DNA of 64,000 bases from Candidatus Woesearchaeota archaeon (GCA_018696595.1 JABHQW010000003.1:177907-241906); one strand, 5' to 3'; shown: positions 46,990 to 57,118, counted from the first letter of the stretch. Notes: a model not told the origin generated them from the letters alone. Program-made: numbers and translations.

Positions 46990-49208
46990 TATTCATCATC
47001 CTCCATCAATGCAAACGCAATCAGTGAAATCTTTTGTAAGTTATTTTTATCTTCATCTAAAATCCCTACCACTTCGTTTATTAAGTCTACTTTAGTGGGG
47101 TCAGTAATTTCATAATCCTCATCCTCACCATTGGGATCACTTGCAAAGAAATCTTTCAATCTTATTGCTATCTGTACTAATGGATCTCCAGTATCAATTG
47201 CAGTTACTAAATCAGTTTGTGATAATAAAATATTTATTTCAGTTCCAGCTCCAGGAAGACAAGCACCATTAGCACAACCATTAGGACAATCATAAAGCAA
47301 AGATTCAGGATTAACTCCCGTACAAAATTGTTCATTTAATTTACAAGTTTCATCAAAACAAGTAGGAACATTTTTGAGAGCTCCATTTACCATCATCTGA
47401 CAAGCGTCATGATTATCAGGAGACTCGGAAATTAACCCATTCAAGAAATAATTTTTCCCATCTGGATATACATTGGTCACGTCAGTATCTGTACAGGTTG
47501 CAACAACTTCACAAGCACCAGCATTACAACTTTCTCCATTTCCACATTCCCCACAAGTTCCACCACAACCGTCATCACCGCAAACTTTATCTCCACAAAC
47601 TGGAACACATCCGTCTCCAGGACAAGTTCCCCAAACAGGTTTATTCTCATTTGCTAAAGGACTATCTACTGCAAAGTTCCAAGGTTCTTGAGCAATACTT
47701 GTAACACACCAACTACTAAGATCTTGATTAAAAGAAACAGCATTTTTAAACATCACTCCCATACTAGTTACAATCGAAACATCCCAATCACTAATGTCTT
47801 CATTGAAAGAGATAGCATTCTGAAACATATTCACCATATTTGTTACACTTGATACTTCCCAAGAACCAATATCTTGGTCAAAAGAAGAAGCACTATTAAA
47901 CATACCTGGCATAGAAGTTACACTAGAAACATCCCAATCACCAATATATTGGTTAAAAGAAGAAGCACCATTAAACATAGATTGCATATTAGTTACAATC
48001 GAAACATCCCAATCATTAATACCTTGATCAAAAGAAGAAGCACTATAAAACATAGCTGACATAGAAGTTACACTAGAAACATCCCAATCACCAATATATT
48101 GGTTAAAAGAAGAAGCACCATTAAACATAGATTGCATATTAGTTACACCATTACTAGCTTCATCAAACCAATCATCTGCTTTAAATTGAGTAATTTGAGT
48201 TGCTTCCCGGAACATATTCCTAGCAGAATTAATTCCAGTTACCCCTGGACTTAATGAGGATAAAATATTAACTAATAATTCTGGTGTCCCAATAATTTGC
48301 CCATTCGCAGATTCTCCAAAGGCAATTCTACTAGCTTCTCCACAAACATAGACGTCATGAGTTCCAATATCAGCAAAAGGATAACTTCTCAAATCAGTTC
48401 CTTGATAAGTTTCAATAACTCCATCTTCCCATTTTACATTCAGATTAACAGCACCATCTGTTTGAAATTTAAATTCTTGACCTACTTCAATTGTTTCTAT
48501 TTGAAAAGTAAATGGTTGAGCACACATTACTACGCCTCCAACTTCTTCTACACAAGCATCCTCAGCTTCATTCGGTATATAACCAGCATCACAACTTAAA
48601 ACACAATCAGCATCATATTCACCATTAGCAGGATCAGCAGGACAAACATCTCCAGCAAATTCAATAGTAATTATTTTTGCTGGAGTTGAGCCAAGTACTG
48701 ATTCAGGATACAACCCCGGAAATGGAACTGGTTTAAACACAGATTCAATTAAATCTGATCCAGGATCTATTGACAAAGTTACTTGCTCTGACCCTTCAGC
48801 AACCGTTCCTGTTGCTTTAAACTGATACAATAATTTACTTCCACTAATAACTTTGTTTGCTCCCTGTGTAATTGCCTCAATATCCCATCGACAAAAGTTA
48901 TCGCCAACAATACATTCATTATTTTTTCCAGTCGCGGCAGTAAACTCACTTGTAGAAAAAATGGTTCCTTGGCTTACCGCATCAATGAAACCAATAAAAT
49001 CCCCATCTGAAATTAAATAGAGATTTGCGTTTGTTAAAGTTATATCATCCTGCCCAGAGTCCAAGTAAACAGAAACAATAATATCTTCTCCACTGGAATA
49101 CTTCTCCTTATCAGTTGTTATACTAACATCTAGTAATGCTGAAACAAAAGTTGCACATAAAAGTACTGAAACCAAAAAGATAATAATTTTAAAAATTGTT
49201 TTTCCCAT
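46989..49208 (-). CDS. Secreted BspA-like (DUF285) repeat protein with cohesin-like domain
   Basis: Signal peptide ([19 protein letters not shown]), then a cohesin-like domain opening [26 protein letters not shown] (~27-185). After a Cys-containing link and a beta domain come four to five repeats of the type [25 protein letters not shown], the BspA/DUF285 LRR variant seen in adhesins. The end has the [18 protein letters not shown] module and a [17 protein letters not shown] module. No membrane anchor is visible, so it is either released or held by partners, possibly through cohesin-type contacts. Middle of the surface operon, 3 bp after the next upstream gene. Confidence 0.88.
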   Translation of the reverse strand: MGKTIFKIIIFLVSVLLCATFVSALLDVSITTDKEKYSSGEDIIVSVYLDSGQDDITLTNANLYLISDGDFIGFIDAVSQGTIFSTSEFTAATGKNNECIVGDNFCRWDIEAITQGANKVISGSKLLYQFKATGTVAEGSEQVTLSIDPGSDLIESVFKPVPFPGLYPESVLGSTPAKIITIEFAGDVCPADPANGEYDADCVLSCDAGYIPNEAEDACVEEVGGVVMCAQPFTFQIETIEVGQEFKFQTDGAVNLNVKWEDGVIETYQGTDLRSYPFADIGTHDVYVCGEASRIAFGESANGQIIGTPELLVNILSSLSPGVTGINSARNMFREATQITQFKADDWFDEASNGVTNMQSMFNGASSFNQYIGDWDVSSVTSMSAMFYSASSFDQGINDWDVSIVTNMQSMFNGASSFNQYIGDWDVSSVTSMPGMFNSASSFDQDIGSWEVSSVTNMVNMFQNAISFNEDISDWDVSIVTSMGVMFKNAVSFNQDLSSWCVTSIAQEPWNFAVDSPLANENKPVWGTCPGDGCVPVCGDKVCGDDGCGGTCGECGNGESCNAGACEVVATCTDTDVTNVYPDGKNYFLNGLISESPDNHDACQMMVNGALKNVPTCFDETCKLNEQFCTGVNPESLLYDCPNGCANGACLPGAGTEINILLSQTDLVTAIDTGDPLVQIAIRLKDFFASDPNGEDEDYEITDPTKVDLINEVVGILDEDKNNLQKISLIAFALMEDDE
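47911..47997. repeat. 87-bp exact repeat inside the BspA-like gene, copy 1
   Basis: Identical to 48061-48147, with a 150-bp period equal to two protein repeats. Indicates recent unequal duplication of DUF285 units. Confidence 0.9.
48061..48147. repeat. 87-bp exact repeat inside the BspA-like gene, copy 2
   Basis: Identical to 47911-47997 (begins ATAGAAGTTACACTAGAAAC on the plus strand). Confidence 0.9.
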
Positions 49209-49211
49209 TTT

Positions 49212-50639
49212 CTATTCCTCAGGACATTTTATTTCATAAGGATCAGGATTCTCACAAAGCACCTTAGTAATCCCATCAGTTTCAAATACGGTAGTTCCGT
49301 CAACAATGTAATTTGTAGATTCGACCAATGAATCAGGGGAATTCTTGTAAACAATCGCGGGGTCTTGATCATAATCACTATACCAAGTTCCATCATCACA
49401 AACAAAAATAGAAGTACCTTGCCAGAAACCAATCTTAGGGGCTTGTCCTTGTCCTCCAAGGTTACAATCATCTATTACTTTTTTATACACAGGTAATATT
49501 GCGATATCATAATCCTGCATTAATTGTGGGTCTGCAACAATTGGTTGATTGTTATCATCCATGTCTAATTCCCAATAAATATTTCCTGGATAACTAGCAG
49601 CAACTTCACCACCAATACCAATATCACAACCAGCAAGTAAAACTTGTCCATTGGTATCAGTCTTTGCGTTTGCTAGTCCATCACAATCGTGGTCAATAAA
49701 ATCACACTTCTCTTGATCATCATAATCATAAGCAGCAGGAGTTAGTTCATAAGCATTAGTCCAGGTTCCACTTTCACACACTTGTTTAACCCCATAACAA
49801 ACTCCTAATTGTTTATCTGCATTAGGAATTGTCTCGCCATCTTCTAATGTTGCATCATCTTCATTCCAATCATCTAATTCACATTTACTATCTTTACCAT
49901 CACATAATTCCACTGTATTTCCGGGATAACAAGTAGGACAATCATCATCACAATCATCTTCAGTATCGCTCCCTAAACATCCTCGAATATCTCCAGTCCC
50001 ATAATTATCTCCATCTAAATCAACACATTTTGGAACTGGTGTAACTGTTACAGAAACACTAGATGGCCCGTATGCATTTTCATCCACATCATACAGATAC
50101 ACATCAGAAAAAGAAATAACTTTGTCCTCATCAAGATTCCCGCTAGATAACCTGAAAGTGTACTCTCCGATACTGTTTTCGTTAATTATTTTGTTTTTAG
50201 GATCCCAAAAGGTATGTTTATTATTTTCCGGTTCTTCAAGCATACTGGTCAAAACTGATGTTGGTTTACGGCTAATAAAATCAATTCCTGCAGGAAGAAT
50301 AAGCTTAAACTCAACATTTCCAACTTCTATATCATTAGTATCAACAGTTAGAATTACTTTGAAAAGATCCCCATCATTATTATCTAATAAATTCCCCGGT
50401 ACTGCAGTAACCGTTTCATGATCTAACTTAACTCCTTGACCACCATCACTAGTAACGTATTCAGGAGTTCCTTCATAATGAGTAGCTTTTCCTGCTCCCA
50501 CTCCATCACCAATTAAAACAAATGTTAAAAGCCCTCCAACCACTACAAGCAAAATAACCCCCAGAAAGATATAACCCATTTGTTTTTGAGTTAACTTGTG
50601 ATCACCGCTATTTAAATTATTATTTTTTGACTGATTCAT
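49212..50639 (-). CDS. Anchored surface protein with beta domain and MopE-like metal-binding motif
   Basis: The ATG at 50639 (not the track start at 50696) is preceded by GGAGGAATAATAAA and avoids overlap with the upstream gene. The product has a cytosolic tail, one membrane helix (MGYIFLGVILLVVVGGLLTFVLIG), then GKATHY. A cohesin-like beta domain covers ~50-185 (FKVILTVDTNDIEVGNVEFKLILP). Next is CVDLDGDNYGTGDIRGCLGSDTEDDCDDDCPTCYPG and LCDGKD, the MopE/Ca-binding pattern common in secreted proteins, then a Cys-containing C-terminal region. Probably a surface-exposed partner in the operon; no enzymatic motif. Confidence 0.85.
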   Translation of the reverse strand: MNQSKNNNLNSGDHKLTQKQMGYIFLGVILLVVVGGLLTFVLIGDGVGAGKATHYEGTPEYVTSDGGQGVKLDHETVTAVPGNLLDNNDGDLFKVILTVDTNDIEVGNVEFKLILPAGIDFISRKPTSVLTSMLEEPENNKHTFWDPKNKIINENSIGEYTFRLSSGNLDEDKVISFSDVYLYDVDENAYGPSSVSVTVTPVPKCVDLDGDNYGTGDIRGCLGSDTEDDCDDDCPTCYPGNTVELCDGKDSKCELDDWNEDDATLEDGETIPNADKQLGVCYGVKQVCESGTWTNAYELTPAAYDYDDQEKCDFIDHDCDGLANAKTDTNGQVLLAGCDIGIGGEVAASYPGNIYWELDMDDNNQPIVADPQLMQDYDIAILPVYKKVIDDCNLGGQGQAPKIGFWQGTSIFVCDDGTWYSDYDQDPAIVYKNSPDSLVESTNYIVDGTTVFETDGITKVLCENPDPYEIKCPEE

Positions 50640-50652
50640 TTTATTATTCCTC

Positions 50653-51927
50653 CTAATCTCTTTTTCCGTAAGCACTAATAAAGCCCACAACATCATTATT
50701 ATTTAGTATTCCAATAGGTTCTCTTATATCGCTAGACAATTGTCCATTAGCTATATCGTAAGTATCACGAGTAGAGTAATGATTAATTAAGCGAACAACA
50801 TCACCATTGTTAATTATTCCATCAAAATTAAAGTCACCTTCAAAGCAACCAATAAAAGGACCATCTTTGATCAACAATTCTACTTCAGTGTAATGAGAAA
50901 CATAAGCAGCTAAAGAAGCATCTGAGTGAATGCATTTATTATACTCATTTTTGTCGAAGATTCCATCTAAATCTAAATCCACATTACACTTATTATCTTT
51001 AGCATAAAAGTATTCACACGCATCATCATCATTGTCAATATTATCCCCATCAATATCTTCATCACAAAGATCTCCTTTACTATCTTCATCTAAATTTGCT
51101 TGATTGGGATTAACAACTAATGGGCAATTATCTTCTTCATCAATAACCCCATCATTATCATCATCACCATCCAAGTCATCAGTTTCACCATCACCATCAG
51201 AGTCAGGGAAACAATCAAGCGGACAATTTTTTATTGTTTCTTGGTTATCAGCATCACAAATACCATTACCACAACGGTCTTTTATACTAATGTGTAAGTT
51301 GGTGGGTATAATACCGTGTTTTAAACTAGATGGCACACCCCCCGAAAATTGAGTCAAATAAATACGAGAAATACTATCAGAAAGATCTGCCACAATTATG
51401 TCCGTTTCTATAGTTTCTCCAAGAGGCACATCTAAAATATGAATATCAAAACCCCCAATAACGTTATTTAACCCATCATTCATTTGAGAGACATAAATAT
51501 TATTTTGGCTAACAGAGCCAAGCACTTCCCCAGCAAGATAATTTCCGTTACTAATAAATTGATTATTGTCACCAAAATATACATTATTATTATCTATATT
51601 AATCCATGCAACCTTTTTTTCAGGTTCAATTGTATCAAGAGGATTTAAATTAGGAAGAAAAGACAAATAATTAGATTCTGAATTGATTACAACATCAAAA
51701 CCAGTAATGAACGGAGAATTGGTCTCACCATCGACTGGATAAACACTAACAAAAATGGATAAATCCTCACCTTCAAAAATATCTACTGAATTTTCTCCTA
51801 CACTATTAGCAATTTTAACTGAAACTGAATCTCCTGTTTCTGTATCTGATAAATCAGCGTAAACAAAAAGGGAAAAAACTAGAAGAAAGCACAAAATTAA
51901 CATAAACAATCCTTTTTTTGTTTTCAT
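50653..51927 (-). CDS. Secreted protein: cohesin-like domain, TSP3 repeats, C-terminal dockerin
   Basis: Signal peptide MKTKKGLFMLILCFLLVFSLFVYA, a cohesin-like beta domain (~25-225, GEDLSIFVSVYP; ITGFDVVINSESNYL), then calcium-binding TSP type 3 repeats (DSDGDGETDDLDGDDDNDGVID, NCPLVVNPNQANLDEDSKGD). The last ~65 residues form a dockerin type I: GDFNFDGIINNGDVVRLINHYS, then LNNNDVVGFISAYGKRD, i.e. two Ca2+-loop-plus-helix units. So it carries both halves of a cohesin-dockerin pair type. The dockerin is nearly the same as that of the next gene. Confidence 0.88.
   Translation of the reverse strand: MKTKKGLFMLILCFLLVFSLFVYADLSDTETGDSVSVKIANSVGENSVDIFEGEDLSIFVSVYPVDGETNSPFITGFDVVINSESNYLSFLPNLNPLDTIEPEKKVAWINIDNNNVYFGDNNQFISNGNYLAGEVLGSVSQNNIYVSQMNDGLNNVIGGFDIHILDVPLGETIETDIIVADLSDSISRIYLTQFSGGVPSSLKHGIIPTNLHISIKDRCGNGICDADNQETIKNCPLDCFPDSDGDGETDDLDGDDDNDGVIDEEDNCPLVVNPNQANLDEDSKGDLCDEDIDGDNIDNDDDACEYFYAKDNKCNVDLDLDGIFDKNEYNKCIHSDASLAAYVSHYTEVELLIKDGPFIGCFEGDFNFDGIINNGDVVRLINHYSTRDTYDIANGQLSSDIREPIGILNNNDVVGFISAYGKRD
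50791..50866. repeat. 76-bp exact repeat in the dockerin region, copy 1
   Basis: Identical to 52180-52255, within a longer ~270-bp region (about 50668-50935 and 52052-52322) of high similarity covering the dockerin and the segment before it. Confidence 0.9.
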
Positions 51928-52029
51928 TACTAACTATCCTCTTTTTTAATTTGTATATTAAGTAATATTTTATCTTTTATATAACTTTTGCCGATACTAA
52001 TTCTCTTGAACATATCACTTTTAATCAAT

Positions 52030-53748
52030 TTAATCACCCGCTATATCCCTTAACCCATAGGCACTAATAAATCCAACAATATCACCGTTGTTTAATACAC
52101 CTATCGGTTCCCTTATATCGCTAGACAATTGTCCATTATTTATATCGTAAGTATCACGATTAGAATAATGATTAATCAAGCGAACAACATCACCATTGTT
52201 AATTATTCCATCAAAATTAAAGTCACCTTCAAAGCAACCAATAAAAGGACCATCTGTAATTAACAAACCGACTTCAATGTAATGAAAAACGTAAGTAGAT
52301 AAAGATTCATCTGAGTGAATACATTCAAAATATTCTAAACTATCTACAATACCATCCCCATCTGAATCGCCTTCACTTCCTGCTCCAGGAAAATCATCAG
52401 GATCATTTGGATTAGAACCTGCAGCGATTTCTTCGACATCTGTAACACCATCCCCGTCTGAATCAATAATTAAAACACATTGATCTAAACAAGGTTGAAG
52501 TAAATCACCACATTCTGGACAACCAGAATATTTCTTACAACCACCCAAACAATTTTCAACTTCAAGTTCACAACTAGATTGACATTCTGAATCTACAACA
52601 TAACAATCACCATTAGAACAAACATCATCTTGATCACAAACACCACAATCTCCACCACAACCATCTAGACCACAAGTTTTACCCTCGCATTGGGGTTCGC
52701 AAATATCTCCAGAAACACATTTATAATTTTGACAAGTCAGTTCATCTTTACAATAATTATCTAACAAACAGAATTCTCCAACATCAGAAAGAGGTCCATT
52801 ACAAAGATTATCTTCACCACAAGTTCCAGAAACACATTGTTTATCACCCATACAAAAGGAACCTTCTTTACCCGCAGAACATATCTTATTAGAAATATGA
52901 CAATTACCAGAGATACAATCTTCCTTTTGGTTACAAGCTCCTCCCAATTTTAAAGAACCAACACATTCATTGTCCGCCCCACAAACCCCAGAACCACAAT
53001 CATCATCTTCTAAACAACAAGTTCCACCATCGGGACCAACTTTACCCAAACAATCAGAATCAGTACAATCGGTACCAGGAACATCCAGCCCTTCGCTTCC
53101 TGCTTTACCAAACAAATTATTACGTGGTTTTGCCCCAATATTTTTTTGAACATCGCCACTACCAAAATTTAAATCTCCTCTTTTCATAACCGCTTTATTA
53201 ACAAAATCTTTATTCTTAAGCCCATTACTTGTTGGAAGAATTGCCCTACCAGAAATATCTCCAGAATAACTTTCCTCAGAAGTTAAAACCAATAATTCTC
53301 CAGGATCTAAATAAAAAGCCCAACAATCAATTACCAAACAAGGACCCAAAGGACTAACTTGATCAGTTTCAATTAATTTTTCAAAGAAACCAAGATTCTC
53401 TTCGTCAACTTTAACACTAGTATCTGGATTTTGTTTACTTAATTCTTCAGCAGCACTATACATTTGGGAGTGGGTAGGAAATTCTTTAGATTTGAAAGAA
53501 TCATCACCATCATTATCAATTCCATCAGCACATCTGGTTTCTATCTTGGCTTTTGTATCAATTTTAGAACTCATCAATCCTGAAACAGATACTTTTACAA
53601 CTAAAGGTTGTTCTGGTAATGGTTCTATTAAGAAAATCTTATCTCCTAATGGAACATTAAAAAAGCTGTCGTCGGAAATAACCAAGGTTGGTAAAAGAAA
53701 TAGTAAAACAAATAAAAGTACAATTCCCCTCTTATTTAACTTATACAT
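52030..53748 (-). CDS. Secreted Cys-rich protein with C-terminal dockerin
   Basis: Signal peptide (RGIVLLFVLLFLLPTLVIS), a domain with FNVPLGDKIFLIEPLPEQPLVVKVSVSG, then a long Cys-rich middle built of short disulfide units (CCLEDDDCGSGVCGADNECVG; CNQKEDCISGNCHISNKICS; CEGKTCGLDGCGGDCGVC). A Ca-loop stretch DSDGDGVTDVEEIAAGSNPNDPDD precedes the C-terminal dockerin GDFNFDGIINNGDVVRLINHYS...LNNGDIVGFISAYGLRD. The Cys units resemble animal and myxobacterial modules. It starts within the last 13 bp of the GH20-like gene. Confidence 0.87.
   Translation of the reverse strand: MYKLNKRGIVLLFVLLFLLPTLVISDDSFFNVPLGDKIFLIEPLPEQPLVVKVSVSGLMSSKIDTKAKIETRCADGIDNDGDDSFKSKEFPTHSQMYSAAEELSKQNPDTSVKVDEENLGFFEKLIETDQVSPLGPCLVIDCWAFYLDPGELLVLTSEESYSGDISGRAILPTSNGLKNKDFVNKAVMKRGDLNFGSGDVQKNIGAKPRNNLFGKAGSEGLDVPGTDCTDSDCLGKVGPDGGTCCLEDDDCGSGVCGADNECVGSLKLGGACNQKEDCISGNCHISNKICSAGKEGSFCMGDKQCVSGTCGEDNLCNGPLSDVGEFCLLDNYCKDELTCQNYKCVSGDICEPQCEGKTCGLDGCGGDCGVCDQDDVCSNGDCYVVDSECQSSCELEVENCLGGCKKYSGCPECGDLLQPCLDQCVLIIDSDGDGVTDVEEIAAGSNPNDPDDFPGAGSEGDSDGDGIVDSLEYFECIHSDESLSTYVFHYIEVGLLITDGPFIGCFEGDFNFDGIINNGDVVRLINHYSNRDTYDINNGQLSSDIREPIGVLNNGDIVGFISAYGLRDIAGD
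52180..52255. repeat. 76-bp exact repeat in the dockerin region, copy 2
   Basis: Identical to 50791-50866; encodes FEGDFNFDGIINNGDVVR in both genes. Confidence 0.9.
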
Positions 53749-56465
53749 TGTCCATCAACACATCTTTCCAAAACACATACATCCCCACATTCTCCACAAT
53801 TAAATGGATTAGTATTTAAATCACAACCACCAACTTCACGACAACCTGAAAACAGATTTAGGGTATTAAAATTATTATCACTAATACTGTCAAAATCGTC
53901 ATCTTCATCATTACAGTATTCTAAACTCACTTGAGGATCGGGATAAGAGCCATAATAAGTCTCAAGAATTTCAGAACCAACTTCTTGATCTTTATTCCAA
54001 CTAAATTCCGCTAAAGTTTCCAAATCATTAATAGTTAAAACAATTTCATCAGGAGAAGGAGAACATTTTCCTACAAAACATTGTCCAAACCAACCTTTTG
54101 GTTCAATTCCTGCTTTTTGTAGATGATATTTAAAAAATTCTACAACTTCTCCATCCCAATTTGGAGCTACAACAAAATTTTCATGACTGATTCCTTTAAA
54201 CAAAGATAAACTATTTCTAATGAAATAAACTCTGTCAATAACATTATACCACCAAGGCGATACTATAAATTCATTTTTTTGTTCTCCCAACAAAAAGAAA
54301 GCATCACCTCTTGCACTTACATCATATTGCGTTTCATAATAATTATCATTTCCCCCCTGCATTGAAGGTAAAATAGAATTGCCAAAAATAATTAGTTCTG
54401 AGTTAGGATAATATTCTTCTTTTAATTCAATCCATTTTTCCATGCCATATTCAAAGAATTCTGCATTAGTCATTCCGGTCATATCTCTGTTATACGCTCT
54501 GATTTCATCCATAGGCACATGAAAATACTTTAAATCGGGAAATAGTAACTTTGTTGGCTGAAGAACTTTTGTTTCCATTTCTTGCCAGAAATAATCATCA
54601 GCAAAATTTGGAAAATAATGATTTAATTCCCCAGGCCTATCTCTTACAAACAGCAATTCATAAGTAACTTTAACTTTGCTACCTTGCGGAATATCATTCA
54701 ACAGATTAATTTCTGTTTCAGTTGCATCTGTAGAAAGAATATCTTTAATTCCATTTGCACCAATTTCTTTATTAGGTTCTATTGAATAATCAACACCTTC
54801 AATTAAATTACCCTCATCGAATTTCACATTAACAACTCTTTTTACATTCCTCAATAATCCATTCAATCGGGTAATGGTTACTGGACCAAATAAAGCCTCT
54901 CCCTGACAATCAGGCCCCCTATCTCTAACTGTAACCACTATTTTTTCCCTTCCTTCAGCTACAAAAAGAGGAAAAGTAATTGTTTGTTTTCCTTCTTTAA
55001 GATCATCAGTCCCACCCGCCTGGTGAACACCTAATAAACTCTCGTGATCAACACCAGCTATTGGTTTAACACCAATGCTAAACGAAAATAAACAATCAGT
55101 TCCTTTAGAATCAACATCAACTTCAATTGAACCAGTATACATGCCTGGAATAATTGAATTTTCATCTGGTTCACTATCAACAACATTATTTTCATATATA
55201 AAATAACTTTTCTGATTATTAAATTCTCCAATTACCATCTTCAAACAATTTTCTTCTTGATTAAATGAACATGGCTCTTCTTGCCAAGAAACTGATTGAT
55301 CACCATAATCATGACCTAATTTTAATAAAGTCACTGCATTATCACCCATTTCGGAATAATCTTGACCTAAATCAAATATTTTTGAAAAAGTTTTTTCTGG
55401 AACTAAAATCCCCCCATCACCAACAATAAATGGTTCTTCTAAAATTAACCAACCAACTAAACATTTTGGACAAAAATCGGGAGACCCAGGAACCACTAAT
55501 TCATTATCAGTAATTCTTAACATGGGTTCAACAAAATGATCAAGTTTGTAATTGTAATCTTGAATTTTATTATTTTTCACTTTGTTGGTATCAGTTAAAT
55601 AAAACGCTCTTTCAGTTTGGCCATTCATCTTCAACCTAGAAAGAATATTCGTAACTGGTGCTTGATTAGGCCTGTTGTGATAATATAATCTATGCTCATA
55701 ATCCGGCCAATCTATAATTGTCCCTTCTGGAATTAATCCACTTTCAAAAATCCACCAAAAAGTTTGTACTGCATAAAAACTTCCTGCTTCAGTATCACCA
55801 TAAAAAGAAATAACTTCATTGAAACCGTCCAGATCTAAAATATATCCCTCTCCAAACCCCCGTTTTTCTCCTTCTAAAGTTAATTCCTGATCCAAGTTCA
55901 AACCCTTTTCTTGAAGATAAGAACCAATATAATCTTCACCATCATTTGTGCTGATAAGCATGACTTTAGTTGGGGGGACAGAAGTTATATCAACAATGTC
56001 TAAATCTAACCCCTTGTTAAGAAGATCTTCTTTTAAAAAGTTGGCAACATTAAACAGTTTTTCATTACTTTGATCAACCGCAATTTTCCAAGAATTGTCA
56101 ATTACTAAATAATTAATTCCGTTAACTATTTCTTTGGGTTTAGGAACAATTTTTATTTTATCCAAATCATTTGTTGTTATTTCATACTCTTCTCCAGAAC
56201 AAATTTCTTTTTTTTCAACATTAAAATTAGTTAGAAGATTACCCCCTTTTGTTGCTAAGATTTGATAACAATCCCCATCTAATTTAACATCAATAGAATC
56301 TTGATCCTCAAAGTTCAAATAGAAGTTTTGGGAATAATATTCTTCAGGAGTTTGATAAGCTTCCCCAACCAAAGTACTTTGAGGATAAAACAATAAAATT
56401 GCAACTAAGATAACCGCTATAGAAATACCTACCACTAACCAAATCTTATGCTTGTCAACATCCAT
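53736..56465 (-). CDS. Membrane-anchored GH20-like (beta-N-acetylhexosaminidase family) glycosidase
   Basis: First gene of the surface operon, 909 aa. Signal-anchor helix (IWLVVGISIAVILVAILLFY) followed by LVGEAY. Residues ~110-260 match the GH20 N-terminal domain plus entry to the barrel: EGYILDLDGFNEVISFYGDTEAGSFYAVQTFWWIF, then IIDWPDYEHRLYYHNR. A large insert (~290-620) separates this from YFHVPMDEIRAYNRD near 640, which sits where GH20 enzymes have the catalytic Asp-Glu pair. The C terminus has a small Cys motif (CNDEDDDFDSI; CGECGDVC). Predicted to act outside the cell on amino-sugar glycans; the insert and weak match leave substrate open. Confidence 0.72.
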   Translation of the reverse strand: MDVDKHKIWLVVGISIAVILVAILLFYPQSTLVGEAYQTPEEYYSQNFYLNFEDQDSIDVKLDGDCYQILATKGGNLLTNFNVEKKEICSGEEYEITTNDLDKIKIVPKPKEIVNGINYLVIDNSWKIAVDQSNEKLFNVANFLKEDLLNKGLDLDIVDITSVPPTKVMLISTNDGEDYIGSYLQEKGLNLDQELTLEGEKRGFGEGYILDLDGFNEVISFYGDTEAGSFYAVQTFWWIFESGLIPEGTIIDWPDYEHRLYYHNRPNQAPVTNILSRLKMNGQTERAFYLTDTNKVKNNKIQDYNYKLDHFVEPMLRITDNELVVPGSPDFCPKCLVGWLILEEPFIVGDGGILVPEKTFSKIFDLGQDYSEMGDNAVTLLKLGHDYGDQSVSWQEEPCSFNQEENCLKMVIGEFNNQKSYFIYENNVVDSEPDENSIIPGMYTGSIEVDVDSKGTDCLFSFSIGVKPIAGVDHESLLGVHQAGGTDDLKEGKQTITFPLFVAEGREKIVVTVRDRGPDCQGEALFGPVTITRLNGLLRNVKRVVNVKFDEGNLIEGVDYSIEPNKEIGANGIKDILSTDATETEINLLNDIPQGSKVKVTYELLFVRDRPGELNHYFPNFADDYFWQEMETKVLQPTKLLFPDLKYFHVPMDEIRAYNRDMTGMTNAEFFEYGMEKWIELKEEYYPNSELIIFGNSILPSMQGGNDNYYETQYDVSARGDAFFLLGEQKNEFIVSPWWYNVIDRVYFIRNSLSLFKGISHENFVVAPNWDGEVVEFFKYHLQKAGIEPKGWFGQCFVGKCSPSPDEIVLTINDLETLAEFSWNKDQEVGSEILETYYGSYPDPQVSLEYCNDEDDDFDSISDNNFNTLNLFSGCREVGGCDLNTNPFNCGECGDVCVLERCVDGQCIS

Positions 56466-56561
56466 TCTCTTTTATCTAAGTAATACTTTTTTATTTATAT
56501 ATATATTGTTTCAGAAAAACATTTAAACAACCTAACTTTCCAACAAAACGAGGTGCTTACA

Positions 56562-57107
56562 ATGACTAAAACTGAAGAAAACTTAAAAACCGCTTTTGCT
56601 GGCGAATCGCAAGCAAGAAACAAGTATGATTATTTTGCAAAACAAGCCAGGAAAGAAAAATTACTTTATTTAGCAAAAATCTTTGAAGAAACTGCTTTGA
56701 ACGAAATGCAACATGCTAAAGACGAATTTAAACTTCTTAACGGAATTAAAGATACAAAAGAAAATTTGAAAGCAGCAATTGCTGGTGAACATTACGAAAC
56801 AACAGAAATGTATCCTACCTTTGCTAAGGAAGCAGAAGAAGAAGGTAACGAAGAAGCCGCCAAACTTTTCACAGAAATTGCTAAAGTTGAAAAGGAACAT
56901 GAAGCTCGTTACAAAAAATTGTTACAAATGGTTGAAGAAGGTAAAGTTTTCAAAAGAAATAAACCAATTAGATGGAAATGTAGCAAATGCGGATTTATTG
57001 ATGAAGGAGAAGAACCGCCTGAAGAATGTCCAAGTTGTAAACACGAATCACATTATTTCGAACCAGAGTGTATGTGTTTCAAAGAAGGTTGCGAAATTTG
57101 TAACTAA
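56562..57107 (+). CDS. Rubrerythrin
   Basis: Non-heme diiron peroxidase that reduces hydrogen peroxide in anaerobes. N-terminal ferritin-like domain with the Glu ligands: NLKTAFAGESQARNKYDYFA, EETALNEMQHAKDE, KAAIAGEHYETTEMYPTFA, IAKVEKEHEARY. C-terminal rubredoxin domain with two CxxC knuckles: WKCSKCGFIDEGEEPPEECPSCKH. An extra Cys tail (CMCFKEGCEIC) follows, which is unusual. The track start (GTG, 56553) overlaps the Shine-Dalgarno GAGGTG; the ATG at 56562 fits the family start. Confidence 0.93.
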   Translation: MTKTEENLKTAFAGESQARNKYDYFAKQARKEKLLYLAKIFEETALNEMQHAKDEFKLLNGIKDTKENLKAAIAGEHYETTEMYPTFAKEAEEEGNEEAAKLFTEIAKVEKEHEARYKKLLQMVEEGKVFKRNKPIRWKCSKCGFIDEGEEPPEECPSCKHESHYFEPECMCFKEGCEICN

Positions 57108-57118
57108 TTCTTTCTTTT

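Noticed and set aside
47911-48147. 150-bp periodic repeats as a CRISPR-like array
   Set aside because: The repeats are coding DUF285 units with variable spacing content; there are no short identical repeats with unique spacers. No CRISPR array or cas gene was seen in the window.
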